In this document: piece after piece, positions 1 to 8,814 of the stretch | Layout of the letters: every line of letters starts with the position of its first letter | Numbering within the stretch: the first letter of the stretch is position 1 | Assembly: GCA_963753075.1 (NCBI GenBank) | Contig: CAVWAR010000017.1 | Coordinates: forward strand, 868,001 to 932,000 | Source: Prado023 sp963753075 | GTDB taxonomy: Bacteria > Actinomycetota > Actinomycetes > S36-B12 > CAIYMF01 | DNA length: 64,000 nucleotides | Direction of reading: 5' to 3' | Made by a program: the position numbers and the translations under genes | Notes under the pieces: generated by a model | Told to the model about the DNA's origin: nothing | The model's database searches: none | Seen by the model: the letters and a program-made list of their open reading frames with translations, nothing else

Positions 1-485
1 CAGTGGCTCCCGACGGTGACCGCATCCTGTTCCACGGTTCGACCGGTTCACGGCTGTTCCGGGACCTGGCCTCGGGCGCACCCGTGTGCCTGACCGTCAC
101 CCACCTCGACGGCCTCGTCCTCGCGCGCAGCGCCTTCGAGTCGAGCATGAACTACCGGTGCCTGGTCGCCCTGGGCACGGCTGAGGTCCTGGCCGACGAG
201 GACAAGCAGGACGCCCTGCAGCGCCTCACCGAGCACCTGGCTCCCGGTCGGTGGGAGTCGCTGCGACCGATGCTGGCCAAGGAGGTTGCCGCCACCACCG
301 TGCTGGCGCTGCCCCTGACCGAGTTCTCCATCACGATCCGAACCGGTGGCCCTGCCGATCCCGACGACGCCGACTGGCCGGTCTGGTCCGGGCACGTGCC
401 CATCCGGACCGAGCCGGGAGTCCCGGTCCCCGAGCCGGGCAGCGAGAACCGGCCGGGTCCGGCCATCCCGGCGGCACTGCAGTGA
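1..485 (+). CDS. Pyridoxamine 5'-phosphate oxidase-family protein (flavin split barrel), 5' end missing
   Basis: C-terminal 160 residues of a protein whose beginning lies before the window. The stretch FHGSTGSRLFRDLASGAPVC followed by a conserved THLDGLVLARSAFESSMNYR block is typical of the FMN-binding split-barrel proteins related to pyridoxamine 5'-phosphate oxidase (Pfam PNPOx-like). Family members have roughly 45 more residues at the N terminus, so the GTG at base 3 is unlikely to be the real start. The tail is proline-rich. The stop overlaps the GTG start of the next gene (GTGA), which suggests cotranscription with the FAD oxidoreductase. The substrate cannot be told. Confidence 0.8.
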   Translation, partial: VAPDGDRILFHGSTGSRLFRDLASGAPVCLTVTHLDGLVLARSAFESSMNYRCLVALGTAEVLADEDKQDALQRLTEHLAPGRWESLRPMLAKEVAATTVLALPLTEFSITIRTGGPADPDDADWPVWSGHVPIRTEPGVPVPEPGSENRPGPAIPAALQ

Positions 486-1858
486 CCGACCTGCGATCGG
501 TGTCGATGTGGTGGGACACCCTCGGCCCGCCCGCTGAGCCCCGACCTGCCCTGCCCGGCGACATCGACGTCGACGTGGCGATCGTGGGCGCCGGCTACAC
601 CGGGCTGTGGACCGCGCACTACCTGGCCTCGGGCATCCCGGGGATCCGGATCGCGATCGTCGAGGCGAACGTGGCCGGCTTCGGAGCCAGCGGACGCAAC
701 GGCGGGTGGTGCTCGGCGCTCTTCCCGGCATCGCTTGACCGGATCGCGCGCACCAGCTCCCGGGACGCCGCGATTGCCATGCAGCACGCCATGCACGGCA
801 CTGTCGACGAGGTGGGGCGGGTGGCCGCCGCCACCGGCCTGGACATCGACTGGGCAAAGGGTGGCACGGTGGGCCTGGCCAGGACGCCCGTCCAGCTCGA
901 CCGGGCCCGCGACGAGGTGGCGCACTGGCGATCCTGGGGGTTCGGAGCGGGCGACCACCGGCTGATCGATGCCGAGGAGGCACGCGAGCGCGCCGGCGCC
1001 GCCGATGTGCTCGGAGCCACCTACACCCCACACTGCGCCGCGATCCACCCCGCCCGGTTGGCCCGCGGCCTGGCAGCCCTCGTGGAGTCCCAGGGGGTCC
1101 GGATCTATGAAGCAACCCCCGCGAGCGGCATCGAGCCCGGCGTGGTCCGCACGCCCCGCGGCGATGTCCGGGCGCCGTACGTCGTGCGCGCGACCGAGGG
1201 GTTCACCACCACGCTGGCCGGGCAGCGCCGGGAGGTCCTGCCGGTCTACTCGCTGATGCTGGCGACCGAGCCGCTGCCGGACGAGGTCTGGGACCGGATC
1301 GGGCTGGCTGGGCGGGAGACGTTCACCGACGGTCGACACCTGGTCATCTACGGGCAGCGGACCGCGGACGGGCGGCTGGCCTTCGGCGGCCGCGGAGCGC
1401 CCTACCACTTCGGCTCCCGGATCGATCCGCTGCACGACCGCGACGACGGGGTCCACGACGGGCTGTGGCGGACCCTCACCGGTATTTTCCCGGACGTCGC
1501 CCCCTTCCGGGTCACCCATCGGTGGGGTGGCCCGCTCGGCATCCCGCGTGACTGGTACGCCTCATGCGGGCTGGACCGGCGCTCGGGGTTGGCGTGGGCC
1601 GGAGGCTACGTCGGCGATGGCGTCGCCACCTCCAACCTCGCCGGGCGCACGCTGCGTGACCTGATCACCGGAACCCGCTCCGAGCTCACGGCCCTGCCCT
1701 GGGTGAACCACCGTTCCCGGCGCTGGGAGCCGGAGCCGCTGCGCTGGATTGGGGCAAACGCAGGGCTGGTGTTGATGCAGTCGGCTGATGCCCGCGAGGT
1801 GCGTTCGGGCCGCTCCTCCCGCAGCGCCGCACTGTTCGGGCGTCTCCTGGGCCACTGA
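482..1858 (+). CDS. FAD-dependent oxidoreductase (DAO family)
   Basis: 458-residue flavoprotein of the D-amino-acid-oxidase/glycine-oxidase fold. A Rossmann dinucleotide motif GAGYTG lies at residues 36-41 within VAIVGAGYTGLW, and ASGRNGGW at about 69-76 is the second FAD-contacting signature of this family. The GTG start at 482 is chosen because it gives a 4-base overlap with the preceding stop; an ATG at 506 is the alternative. Such enzymes oxidise amines or amino acids. The neighbouring proline-degradation gene makes an amine or imino acid plausible, but that is inference. The gap to the next gene is only 26 bases, so the first three genes may form one operon. Confidence 0.85.
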   Translation: MTDLRSVSMWWDTLGPPAEPRPALPGDIDVDVAIVGAGYTGLWTAHYLASGIPGIRIAIVEANVAGFGASGRNGGWCSALFPASLDRIARTSSRDAAIAMQHAMHGTVDEVGRVAAATGLDIDWAKGGTVGLARTPVQLDRARDEVAHWRSWGFGAGDHRLIDAEEARERAGAADVLGATYTPHCAAIHPARLARGLAALVESQGVRIYEATPASGIEPGVVRTPRGDVRAPYVVRATEGFTTTLAGQRREVLPVYSLMLATEPLPDEVWDRIGLAGRETFTDGRHLVIYGQRTADGRLAFGGRGAPYHFGSRIDPLHDRDDGVHDGLWRTLTGIFPDVAPFRVTHRWGGPLGIPRDWYASCGLDRRSGLAWAGGYVGDGVATSNLAGRTLRDLITGTRSELTALPWVNHRSRRWEPEPLRWIGANAGLVLMQSADAREVRSGRSSRSAALFGRLLGH

Positions 1859-1884
1859 CTGCCCGCTGGTGGTGATCCCCCCGC

Positions 1885-4800
1885 ATGGAGTCCGCGCCCC
1901 GGGCGGACCACCATGGATCCGTGGACATCTCCGCGTTCGAACCCGCCCCCACCCGCCGTGACGCCGATGCCGTCGTCGACCGCGCCGTCGCGCGCGCGGC
2001 CCGGTGGATGGAGGACGCCGAACGGCACCGTTCGCACCGGGAGAGGGCCAACCGCCGGCGCCTCACGAGGCTGCTGAAGGACCCGGCCGGGCTGCCGGTC
2101 ACGATGGCCCTGACCGATGAGGTGATGCGGATCGCGGATCCCGCGCGGGCCGCGGCCACACTGCGATCGGCGGCGGGCTCGTCGAACCGTCGGGCACTCG
2201 GGCTGCGCGACCACCTGGGCCTGAGCGTCCTGGCCCCGATCTCGACGCTGGCCCCGGAGCCTGCGATGCGACTCGTGCACTGGCAGGTTCGGGAGGCCTC
2301 GACCGGGATCATCCTGCCCGCGGAGCAGGCGCCCCTGCGCTCACACCTGGCCCGCCGCGCAGCCGAGGGGGCCCGCCTGAACATCAACGTCCTGGGTGAG
2401 GCAGTGCTGGGCGAGGACGAGGCCACTCATCGGCTGGGCCGCGTCGTCGGGATGCTCACCCGTCCCGAGGTCACCTACGTCTCGGTGAAGATCTCCGCGA
2501 TCGCCGCGCAGTTGAGCATCTTCGACCACGAGGGCTCGGTGCACCGCGTCGCAGAGCGGCTGCGGACGCTGTACCGGGCTGCCGCGGCCACCTCGCCACC
2601 CACCTTCGTGAACCTCGACATGGAGGAGTACCGGGACCTGTCGCTGACCGTTGACGTGTTCACCCAGGTGCTCGCCGAGGAGGAGTTCCGCCACGTCGAG
2701 GCAGGTATCGTCCTGCAGGCCTACCTGCCCGAGAGCCACGCCGTCTTCGAGCGTCTGCTGGCCTGGGCGCGGGAGCGTCGGGAGCGGGGTGGCGCACCCA
2801 TCAAAGTCCGGATCGTCAAGGGGGCGAACCTCGCGATGGAGGCCGCCGAGGCCCAGGTCCATGGGTGGACGGCCGCCCCGTACGGCTCGAAGGCCGACGT
2901 CGACGCCTCCTGGAAGCGCCTGGTGGATGCCGCGGTGCGGCCCGAGAATGCCGACGCCGTGCGCATCGGGATCGCCAGCCACAACCTGTTCGACCTCGCC
3001 TGGTCGCTGGAGGTGGCAGCCGAACGCAGGGTCAGCGACCAGATCGACATCGAGATGCTTGAGGGGATGGCCAACGCCGAAGCGCTGTCGATCATCCACG
3101 ACGTGGGGTCGGTCCTGCTCTACGCACCGGTGACCGCGCGCGATGACTTCGCCTCCGCGGTGGCCTACCTGGTCCGACGCCTCGACGAGAACACGGCCCC
3201 CGAGAACTTCCTGCGGGCGTCGTTCAGCCTCACCGTCGGCTCGCCCACATTCACCGAACAGGAACGGCGCTTCCGCGACGCAGTCACCGCCCGGCACGAC
3301 ATCGGCACCGAGTCCCGCCGGCACGGCCCACGGCGGGCCCCCGGCACTGAGCCGGCCACCGACGGGTTGTTCGTCAACGAGGTCGAGATCGATGTCACCC
3401 GACCCGAGGAGCGCGAGCTGATCGCCGCTGCCCTGAACCGGCACTCGCCCGGGTGGGATCGCCCCGTTCCAGTGGTCGTCGACGGGGTCGAGCGGGACGA
3501 CGGCCTCGAGCGGGGCGGCAACCCGAACGCCGACGGGCAGTCCTGGTACTCCTACACGGTGGCCACCCCGGCGATGGTCGATGAGGCTGTCGCCGCTGCC
3601 CAGCGCGCGGTCGCCAGCTGGGACGCCCGCGGGCCGAGGGACCGGGCGCGTGTCCTGTGGGAGGCGGCCCGGGTGATGGCTGAGGAGCGCCACGACACCC
3701 TCGCGGTGATGTCCCTGGACGCGGGCAAGACGGTGGAGCAGTCCGTGCCGGAGATCGCCGAGGGCATCGACTTCGCCCGCTACTACGGCCGGTCGGCGAT
3801 CCGCACGCTCGAGGGCGGCGGGCCGAGCAGCCCGCTGGGCGTCGTGGTCGTGGTCCCCCCGTGGAACTTCCCGTACGCGATCCCGGCCGGTGGGGTGCTT
3901 GCCTGCCTGGCCGCGGGCAACTCGGTCATCCTCAAGCCGGCCCCCGAGGCGGTCGCGACTGCATGGCTCCTGGTCTCGCAGCTGTGGCGCGCCGGGGTCC
4001 CGCGAGACGTCCTGCAGTTCGTCCCAACCCGCGACGACGAGGTGGGCAAGCACCTGGTCACCCATCCCGATGTGTCGGGGGTGATCCTCACCGGCTCGTG
4101 GGCCACCGCCCGGCTGTTCACCTCGTGGCGCCCGGACCTGCGCCTGATGGCCGAGACGTCGGGCAAGAACGCCCTGCTGATCTCAGCCACGGCCGACATC
4201 GATGCCGCCGTCAAGGACCTGGTGGCCTCTGCCTTCGGCCATGCCGGCCAGAAGTGCTCGGCCGCCAGCCTGGCGATCGTGGAGGCCTCGATACATGACA
4301 ACCCAGCCTTCCTGCGGCAGTTGCGCGATGCCGTCACCACCGAAGTCGTCGGCGCCGGCACCGACCCTGCGACCGTGATCGGACCGGTGATCCGACCGGC
4401 CGAGGGCCCGCTGGAACGTGCGCTCACCACCTTGGAGCCCGGCGAGTCGTGGCTCGTCGTGCCCCGCAAGCTCGACCAGACTGGCCACCTGTGGACTCCC
4501 GGCGTGAAGCTCGGGGTACAGCCGGGATCCTGGACGCACCTGACCGAGTGGTTCGGCCCGGTGCTCGGCGTCATGCGAGCGCCGGACCTGGACACCGCCA
4601 TCACCTGGCAGAACGCAGTCGACTACGGACTGACCGCAGGCATCCACGCCCTGGACGCAGGTGAGTGTGAGACCTGGATCGAGCGCATCGAGGCGGGCAA
4701 CGTGTACGTCAACCGCGGCACCACCGGGGCGGTGGTCAACCGGCAGCCGTTCGGCGGCTGGAAGAAGTCCGCGGTCGGCCCGAACGCCAAGGCCGGCGGG

Positions 4801-5343
4801 GAGAACTACGTCGCCTGCCTGCGCGACTGGGCGCCGGGCAGCGCTGCGCTGTCCAACGAAGACGTGCAGCGGTGGTGGTCCGACGTCGGGGGGACCGCAC
4901 GCGACCTCACCGGGCTGACCGTCGAGCGGAACCTGGTCCGCTACCGGTCGATGGGCCGGCCGATCCTGGTCCGGGTGGATGCCGACACACGGTCCGAGGA
5001 TCTCGAGTCCGTCCGACGGCTGGCCGCGCGCACCGGCACCCGGATCGTGCTGAGCAGCGCGGTTCCGAGGGGCGCGGACACAGCGGTGGAGTCCGTCGGC
5101 AGCGCGCGGGAGCGGGTTGCTCGCGCCGAGGTGAGCCGGGTGCGCTGGCTCGCCGGCGAGGACCCGGGCGACCTTGCGATCGTCGGGCTCGACTCCGGGA
5201 TCAGCCTGGACCGCCGACCGATCGCAGCGGCCGTCGAGGTCGAAGGGCCCCGATGGATGCACGAGCAGAGCGTGTGTGTGACTGCGCATCGCTATGGCAA
5301 TGTTGGAGCCGGACCCCAGCCGAGGGTCCCGGGCGCACGCTGA
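1885..5343 (+). CDS. putA: Bifunctional proline dehydrogenase / pyrroline-5-carboxylate dehydrogenase (PutA type)
   Basis: 1152 residues. The N-terminal proline dehydrogenase barrel covers about residues 120-440 (YVSVKIS near 198, YLPESH near 278, RIVKGANLA near 310). The aldehyde dehydrogenase domain covers about 550-985 and has catalytic Glu757 (AETSGKN) and nucleophile Cys791 (GQKCSAA) at the usual 34-residue spacing. It oxidises proline to P5C with FAD and then to glutamate with NAD. There is no N-terminal ribbon-helix-helix region, so it is not the DNA-binding type found in enterics. About 165 C-terminal residues follow the catalytic domain. The length matches actinobacterial fused enzymes. 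Confidence 0.92.
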   Translation: MESAPRADHHGSVDISAFEPAPTRRDADAVVDRAVARAARWMEDAERHRSHRERANRRRLTRLLKDPAGLPVTMALTDEVMRIADPARAAATLRSAAGSSNRRALGLRDHLGLSVLAPISTLAPEPAMRLVHWQVREASTGIILPAEQAPLRSHLARRAAEGARLNINVLGEAVLGEDEATHRLGRVVGMLTRPEVTYVSVKISAIAAQLSIFDHEGSVHRVAERLRTLYRAAAATSPPTFVNLDMEEYRDLSLTVDVFTQVLAEEEFRHVEAGIVLQAYLPESHAVFERLLAWARERRERGGAPIKVRIVKGANLAMEAAEAQVHGWTAAPYGSKADVDASWKRLVDAAVRPENADAVRIGIASHNLFDLAWSLEVAAERRVSDQIDIEMLEGMANAEALSIIHDVGSVLLYAPVTARDDFASAVAYLVRRLDENTAPENFLRASFSLTVGSPTFTEQERRFRDAVTARHDIGTESRRHGPRRAPGTEPATDGLFVNEVEIDVTRPEERELIAAALNRHSPGWDRPVPVVVDGVERDDGLERGGNPNADGQSWYSYTVATPAMVDEAVAAAQRAVASWDARGPRDRARVLWEAARVMAEERHDTLAVMSLDAGKTVEQSVPEIAEGIDFARYYGRSAIRTLEGGGPSSPLGVVVVVPPWNFPYAIPAGGVLACLAAGNSVILKPAPEAVATAWLLVSQLWRAGVPRDVLQFVPTRDDEVGKHLVTHPDVSGVILTGSWATARLFTSWRPDLRLMAETSGKNALLISATADIDAAVKDLVASAFGHAGQKCSAASLAIVEASIHDNPAFLRQLRDAVTTEVVGAGTDPATVIGPVIRPAEGPLERALTTLEPGESWLVVPRKLDQTGHLWTPGVKLGVQPGSWTHLTEWFGPVLGVMRAPDLDTAITWQNAVDYGLTAGIHALDAGECETWIERIEAGNVYVNRGTTGAVVNRQPFGGWKKSAVGPNAKAGGENYVACLRDWAPGSAALSNEDVQRWWSDVGGTARDLTGLTVERNLVRYRSMGRPILVRVDADTRSEDLESVRRLAARTGTRIVLSSAVPRGADTAVESVGSARERVARAEVSRVRWLAGEDPGDLAIVGLDSGISLDRRPIAAAVEVEGPRWMHEQSVCVTAHRYGNVGAGPQPRVPGAR

Positions 5344-5457
5344 GCGGTACGGGGGGCCATCACCGTTCGGCCACGGGAACAGGACGTCGACGCGATCGAC
5401 AGGCAGCCCACGGACGACTGGTGTTTGGCCCGGGTCGAGCAGGGGAAGGAGGATCTG

Positions 5458-6762
5458 ATGCAGGCCTTTCGCGCGATCTTCCGACACCCGGGGACGGTGC
5501 GGATGACCGCGGCGGCGCTTGTGGGCCGCTTCCCGATGGCCATGCTCGGGCTGGCCATGACCCTGCTCGTGGTCAGCGAGACCGGCTCCTACGGCCAGGC
5601 CGGCGCCGTGGCCGCGTCGATCACCCTCGCCGGGGCGATCGGTGGACCACTCGGCGCCCGGCTGGCGGACCGCTTCGGCCAGCACCGCGTCATCCCACCG
5701 CTGATCGGAGTGCACATCGTTGCCGTGTCCCTGCTGACCGTGGCGGTCATGGCCGGCACGACGCTGCTCCTGTGGCTGCTTCTCGGTGTCATCGCCGGAC
5801 TCTCCGGACCCAACCTGGGGGCCATGGTCCGGACCCGATGGGCAGGCATCGCCGACGGACCGGACGAGCTGACGTCCGCCTTCGCCCTCGAGTCCACGCT
5901 GGACGAGGTCGCGTTCGTCGTCGGCCCGCCCCTGGCGACCGCGCTGGCCGTCGCGATCGCCCCGTGGTCGGCGATCGTCGCCGGGCTGCTGATGGCGGGT
6001 TCGGGCGCCCTGGCACTCGCAGCGCAGCGGAGCACCGAGCCGGCGCCGGCCGAGCGCACCGGCCCTGCCGGTCCGGGCATCTGGCGCTCGGGGACCCTGC
6101 AGGTGCTGACCCTCCTGATGCTGCTCATGGGTGGCATCTTCGGTGCCCTCGAGGTGTCGACCGTGGCGTTCGCCCAGGAGTCCGGGGCCGTCTGGGCGAC
6201 GGGGTGGTTGCTGGGCGTCTTCGCGCTGGCCAGTGGGTTGACCGGGCTGTTCCTCGGCTCTCGCCCGGGTGGCTGGCCCCTGTCCACCCAGATCGTGGCC
6301 GGCACCGCGACGCTCGCCGTCTCGACCGCGGTCATCCCCTTCATCAACGGCCCGATCTGGTACGCCGCTGGCATGTTCGCCGCCGGCCTGGGCGTGTCTG
6401 CCGTGATGATCGGGTCGATGCAGGTCATCGAGCGATCCCTGCCCCGGGCCCGGCTGACTGAGGCGTTGGCACTGGCGATCTCCGGGGTCCTTGTCGGCTC
6501 CGCGGCAGCGGTTGCCCTCGCCGGGGCGCTGATCGACGTCGGCGACTCATCCACCGGGCTCGCGGTCGGGTCGGTGGCTGCGCTGGCCGGGTTGGCCGTG
6601 GCCTTCGCGGCCCGGCCGTCCCTGACCCGAGCGGAGGCGACGGAGCCCCCGGACCTGGATCTGGCCGAGGGATCGGCCGGGGAAGCCGGATCCACACGCC
6701 TCACGGGCGCGCCAGCGGGGCCCCCGGTGCTGTCGGGCGACGGAACAGCCCCTCCTGCGTGA
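5458..6762 (+). CDS. MFS transporter
   Basis: 434-residue hydrophobic protein with about ten to twelve predicted membrane segments and the loop 2-3 signature GGPLGARLADRFGQHR of major facilitator superfamily efflux carriers. ATG 5458 is preferred over an upstream in-frame TTG because GGAAGGAGG stands about six bases before it. The hydrophilic C-terminal tail (about 50 residues, acidic, Gly/Pro-rich) is read through the end of the convergent thioesterase gene; the two coding regions overlap by 62 bases. The substrate is unknown. It follows putA by 114 bases and may have its own promoter. Confidence 0.85.
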   Translation: MQAFRAIFRHPGTVRMTAAALVGRFPMAMLGLAMTLLVVSETGSYGQAGAVAASITLAGAIGGPLGARLADRFGQHRVIPPLIGVHIVAVSLLTVAVMAGTTLLLWLLLGVIAGLSGPNLGAMVRTRWAGIADGPDELTSAFALESTLDEVAFVVGPPLATALAVAIAPWSAIVAGLLMAGSGALALAAQRSTEPAPAERTGPAGPGIWRSGTLQVLTLLMLLMGGIFGALEVSTVAFAQESGAVWATGWLLGVFALASGLTGLFLGSRPGGWPLSTQIVAGTATLAVSTAVIPFINGPIWYAAGMFAAGLGVSAVMIGSMQVIERSLPRARLTEALALAISGVLVGSAAAVALAGALIDVGDSSTGLAVGSVAALAGLAVAFAARPSLTRAEATEPPDLDLAEGSAGEAGSTRLTGAPAGPPVLSGDGTAPPA

Positions 6763-7636
6763 TCGAGATCATCAGCTGCCCCTGGGTGTCGAACATCCGG
6801 CCCCGGGCAAATCCGAGGCCACGATCAGCGGCCGGTGATGCCGTGATGTACAGGGCCCACTCGTCGGCCCGGTAGGGCTTGTGGAACCACATCGCGTGGT
6901 CAAGGCTGGCGACGTCGAGGTCACCGGAACCGACGTGGTAGCCATGCCGCCGCTGGACGGCGTCCAGCAGCGTCGTGTCCGAGAAGTAGGTTGCGAGGCA
7001 CACGTGCAGCAGCGGGTCGTCGGGCATGGGCCCGTCGGCACGGAACCACATGACGTCCTCCCCCGGGTAGCCGCCGACGACCTCGTCCTGGCTGGGGTGC
7101 CCGGGGTAGGCATCCCCCCACCACGCGACCAGCTTCTGGCCCAGACCCCGGACCGGCCGGATGTCCACCGGCGGGGTGATCTCAACAAGGATCGGTGGCA
7201 GCTGGTCCAGGTGCGGGCGCATCAGGTCACGAAGCGAGGGCAGGTCCTGCGGGGCCGGGACGTCCGGAGCCACGATCGTGTGCTCGATCACCGTCGCCTC
7301 GGGCAGGTGGAAGGAAGCTGACATCGCGAACGTCACCTTGCCGTGCTGATGGGCCAGCACCCGGCGCACGCTGAAGCCGCGGCCGTCCCGCATCCGCTCT
7401 ACGTGGAACTCCACAGGCTCAGTGGGGTCACCGGGCCGCAGGAAGTAGGCATGCAGGGAGTGCACATGCCGCTGCGGGTCCACGGTTCGCCCGGCGGCCA
7501 CCAGCGCCTGTGCAGCCACCTGCCCGCCGAAGATCCGCGTGTAGCTCACCTCCTGGCTGGGCCCCACGAAGACGTCACCGGGATGGCGATCGAGGTCGAG
7601 CAGATGCAGCAGCGAGTCGACGGGGTACGTGGTCAC
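6701..7636 (-). CDS. tesB: Acyl-CoA thioesterase II (TesB family)
   Basis: 311 residues with the double hot-dog fold of TesB. Diagnostic blocks are RIFGGQVAAQALVAAGRTV near residue 35, the LDHAMWFHKPYRADEW block near 240 (containing the catalytic Asp) and SITQEGLFR near the C terminus (containing the catalytic Gln). It hydrolyses medium- and long-chain acyl-CoA to free acid and CoA in the cytoplasm. The GTG at 7636 is chosen because VTTYPVDSLLHLLDL aligns with family N termini; no Shine-Dalgarno is seen, and a CACGAT box six bases upstream suggests a leaderless mRNA. The last 20 codons overlap the MFS gene on the other strand. Confidence 0.9.
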   Translation of the reverse strand: MTTYPVDSLLHLLDLDRHPGDVFVGPSQEVSYTRIFGGQVAAQALVAAGRTVDPQRHVHSLHAYFLRPGDPTEPVEFHVERMRDGRGFSVRRVLAHQHGKVTFAMSASFHLPEATVIEHTIVAPDVPAPQDLPSLRDLMRPHLDQLPPILVEITPPVDIRPVRGLGQKLVAWWGDAYPGHPSQDEVVGGYPGEDVMWFRADGPMPDDPLLHVCLATYFSDTTLLDAVQRRHGYHVGSGDLDVASLDHAMWFHKPYRADEWALYITASPAADRGLGFARGRMFDTQGQLMISITQEGLFRRPTAPGAPLARP

Positions 7637-7762
7637 TCGCAGATCGTGACACACCGGAACCGACCTTCGGTGCCTCCCAGCACCTGAGCGGCGCAGCCGG
7701 TGACGGCCGGGACGTGTGGCCGCTCTTGACGGCCCCCGGTGCGGATGGGTCAGGGTGTCTCC

Positions 7763-8788
7763 ATGACAGCCAGCATGAACGCCGTTGCCTACACCCGGAG
7801 CCTGCCCAGCTCCGATCCGTCCTGCCTCACCGATGTCGAGCTCCCCGTCCCCGAGGTGGGCCCGAGAGATCTGCTCGTCGAGGTCCGGGCGGTCTCGGTG
7901 AACCCCGTGGACGTCAAGGTCCGTGCCAACAACGACCCCGACGGCACCCCCAAGGTCCTCGGCTACGACGCCGCGGGAACCGTCCGCGCGGTGGGCGATG
8001 CCGTGGCCCTGTTCGACGAGGGTGACGACGTCTACTACGCGGGCGCCATCAACCGCCCGGGCGCGAACTCCGCGTTCCACGTGGTTGACGAGCGCCTGGT
8101 CGGGACGAAGCCCGGATCCCTGGACTTCGCCCAGGCTGCCGCACTGCCGCTGACCTCGATCACCGCGTGGGAGGGGCTGTTCGACCGGCTCGGCCTGACC
8201 CCGAGCAGCACCGGGACCCTGCTGATGATCGGCGGTGCCGGTGGCGTCGGCTCCATGGTGATCCAGCTGGCCAAGGCCCTCGTGCCGGGGCTTCGCGTGA
8301 TCGCCTCGGCCAGCCGACCGGAGAGCCGGGAGTGGGTCCTGGCGCTCGGAGCTGACGACACCGTCACCCACGGCGACGCCCTGGTTGCCGACGTCCAGCG
8401 GGTCGCCCCCGAGGGGGTCGACCACATCTTCTCCACCAACTCCGCGGGTCAGCTGGCTGCCTTCGCCGAGGTCCTCACGCCGTTCGGCCAGATCGTGGCC
8501 ATCGACGACCCGGGTCTCGTGGACCTCTCCGCGCTCAAGGACAAGAGCATCACCTGGCACTGGGAGTTCATGTTCACGCGTTCGCTGCACCAGACCCCGG
8601 ACATGGTCGAACAGCATGTGATGCTCGACCGGGTGGCATCCCTGGCCGACGCCGGAGCCATCCGCAGCACCGTCACCCGTGAACTGCGCCCCATCAACGC
8701 AGAGACCCTGCGCGCCGCCCACGCCCAGGTGGAGTCCGGTCGGACAGTGGGCAAGGTGGTGGTCGCAGACGCGGCACCCGGCGGCTGA
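7763..8788 (+). CDS. Zinc-type alcohol dehydrogenase-like / quinone oxidoreductase (MDR superfamily)
   Basis: 341 residues. The N-terminal GroES-like domain contains SVNPVDVKVRANNDP, and the nucleotide-binding motif GGAGGVGSMVIQLAK follows near residues 155-170, which is typical of NADPH-dependent zinc-independent medium-chain reductases (quinone oxidoreductase type). The Cys/His zinc ligands of true alcohol dehydrogenases are not evident. ATG 7763 is chosen; ATGs at 7745 and 7775 are in frame and equally possible. It is transcribed away from tesB with 126 bases between and converges on prpE with only 26 bases between, too little for a clear terminator. Confidence 0.85.
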   Translation: MTASMNAVAYTRSLPSSDPSCLTDVELPVPEVGPRDLLVEVRAVSVNPVDVKVRANNDPDGTPKVLGYDAAGTVRAVGDAVALFDEGDDVYYAGAINRPGANSAFHVVDERLVGTKPGSLDFAQAAALPLTSITAWEGLFDRLGLTPSSTGTLLMIGGAGGVGSMVIQLAKALVPGLRVIASASRPESREWVLALGADDTVTHGDALVADVQRVAPEGVDHIFSTNSAGQLAAFAEVLTPFGQIVAIDDPGLVDLSALKDKSITWHWEFMFTRSLHQTPDMVEQHVMLDRVASLADAGAIRSTVTRELRPINAETLRAAHAQVESGRTVGKVVVADAAPGG

Positions 8789-8814
8789 GCGGCTCGGCGA
8801 CCGCGGCTGTTCGG

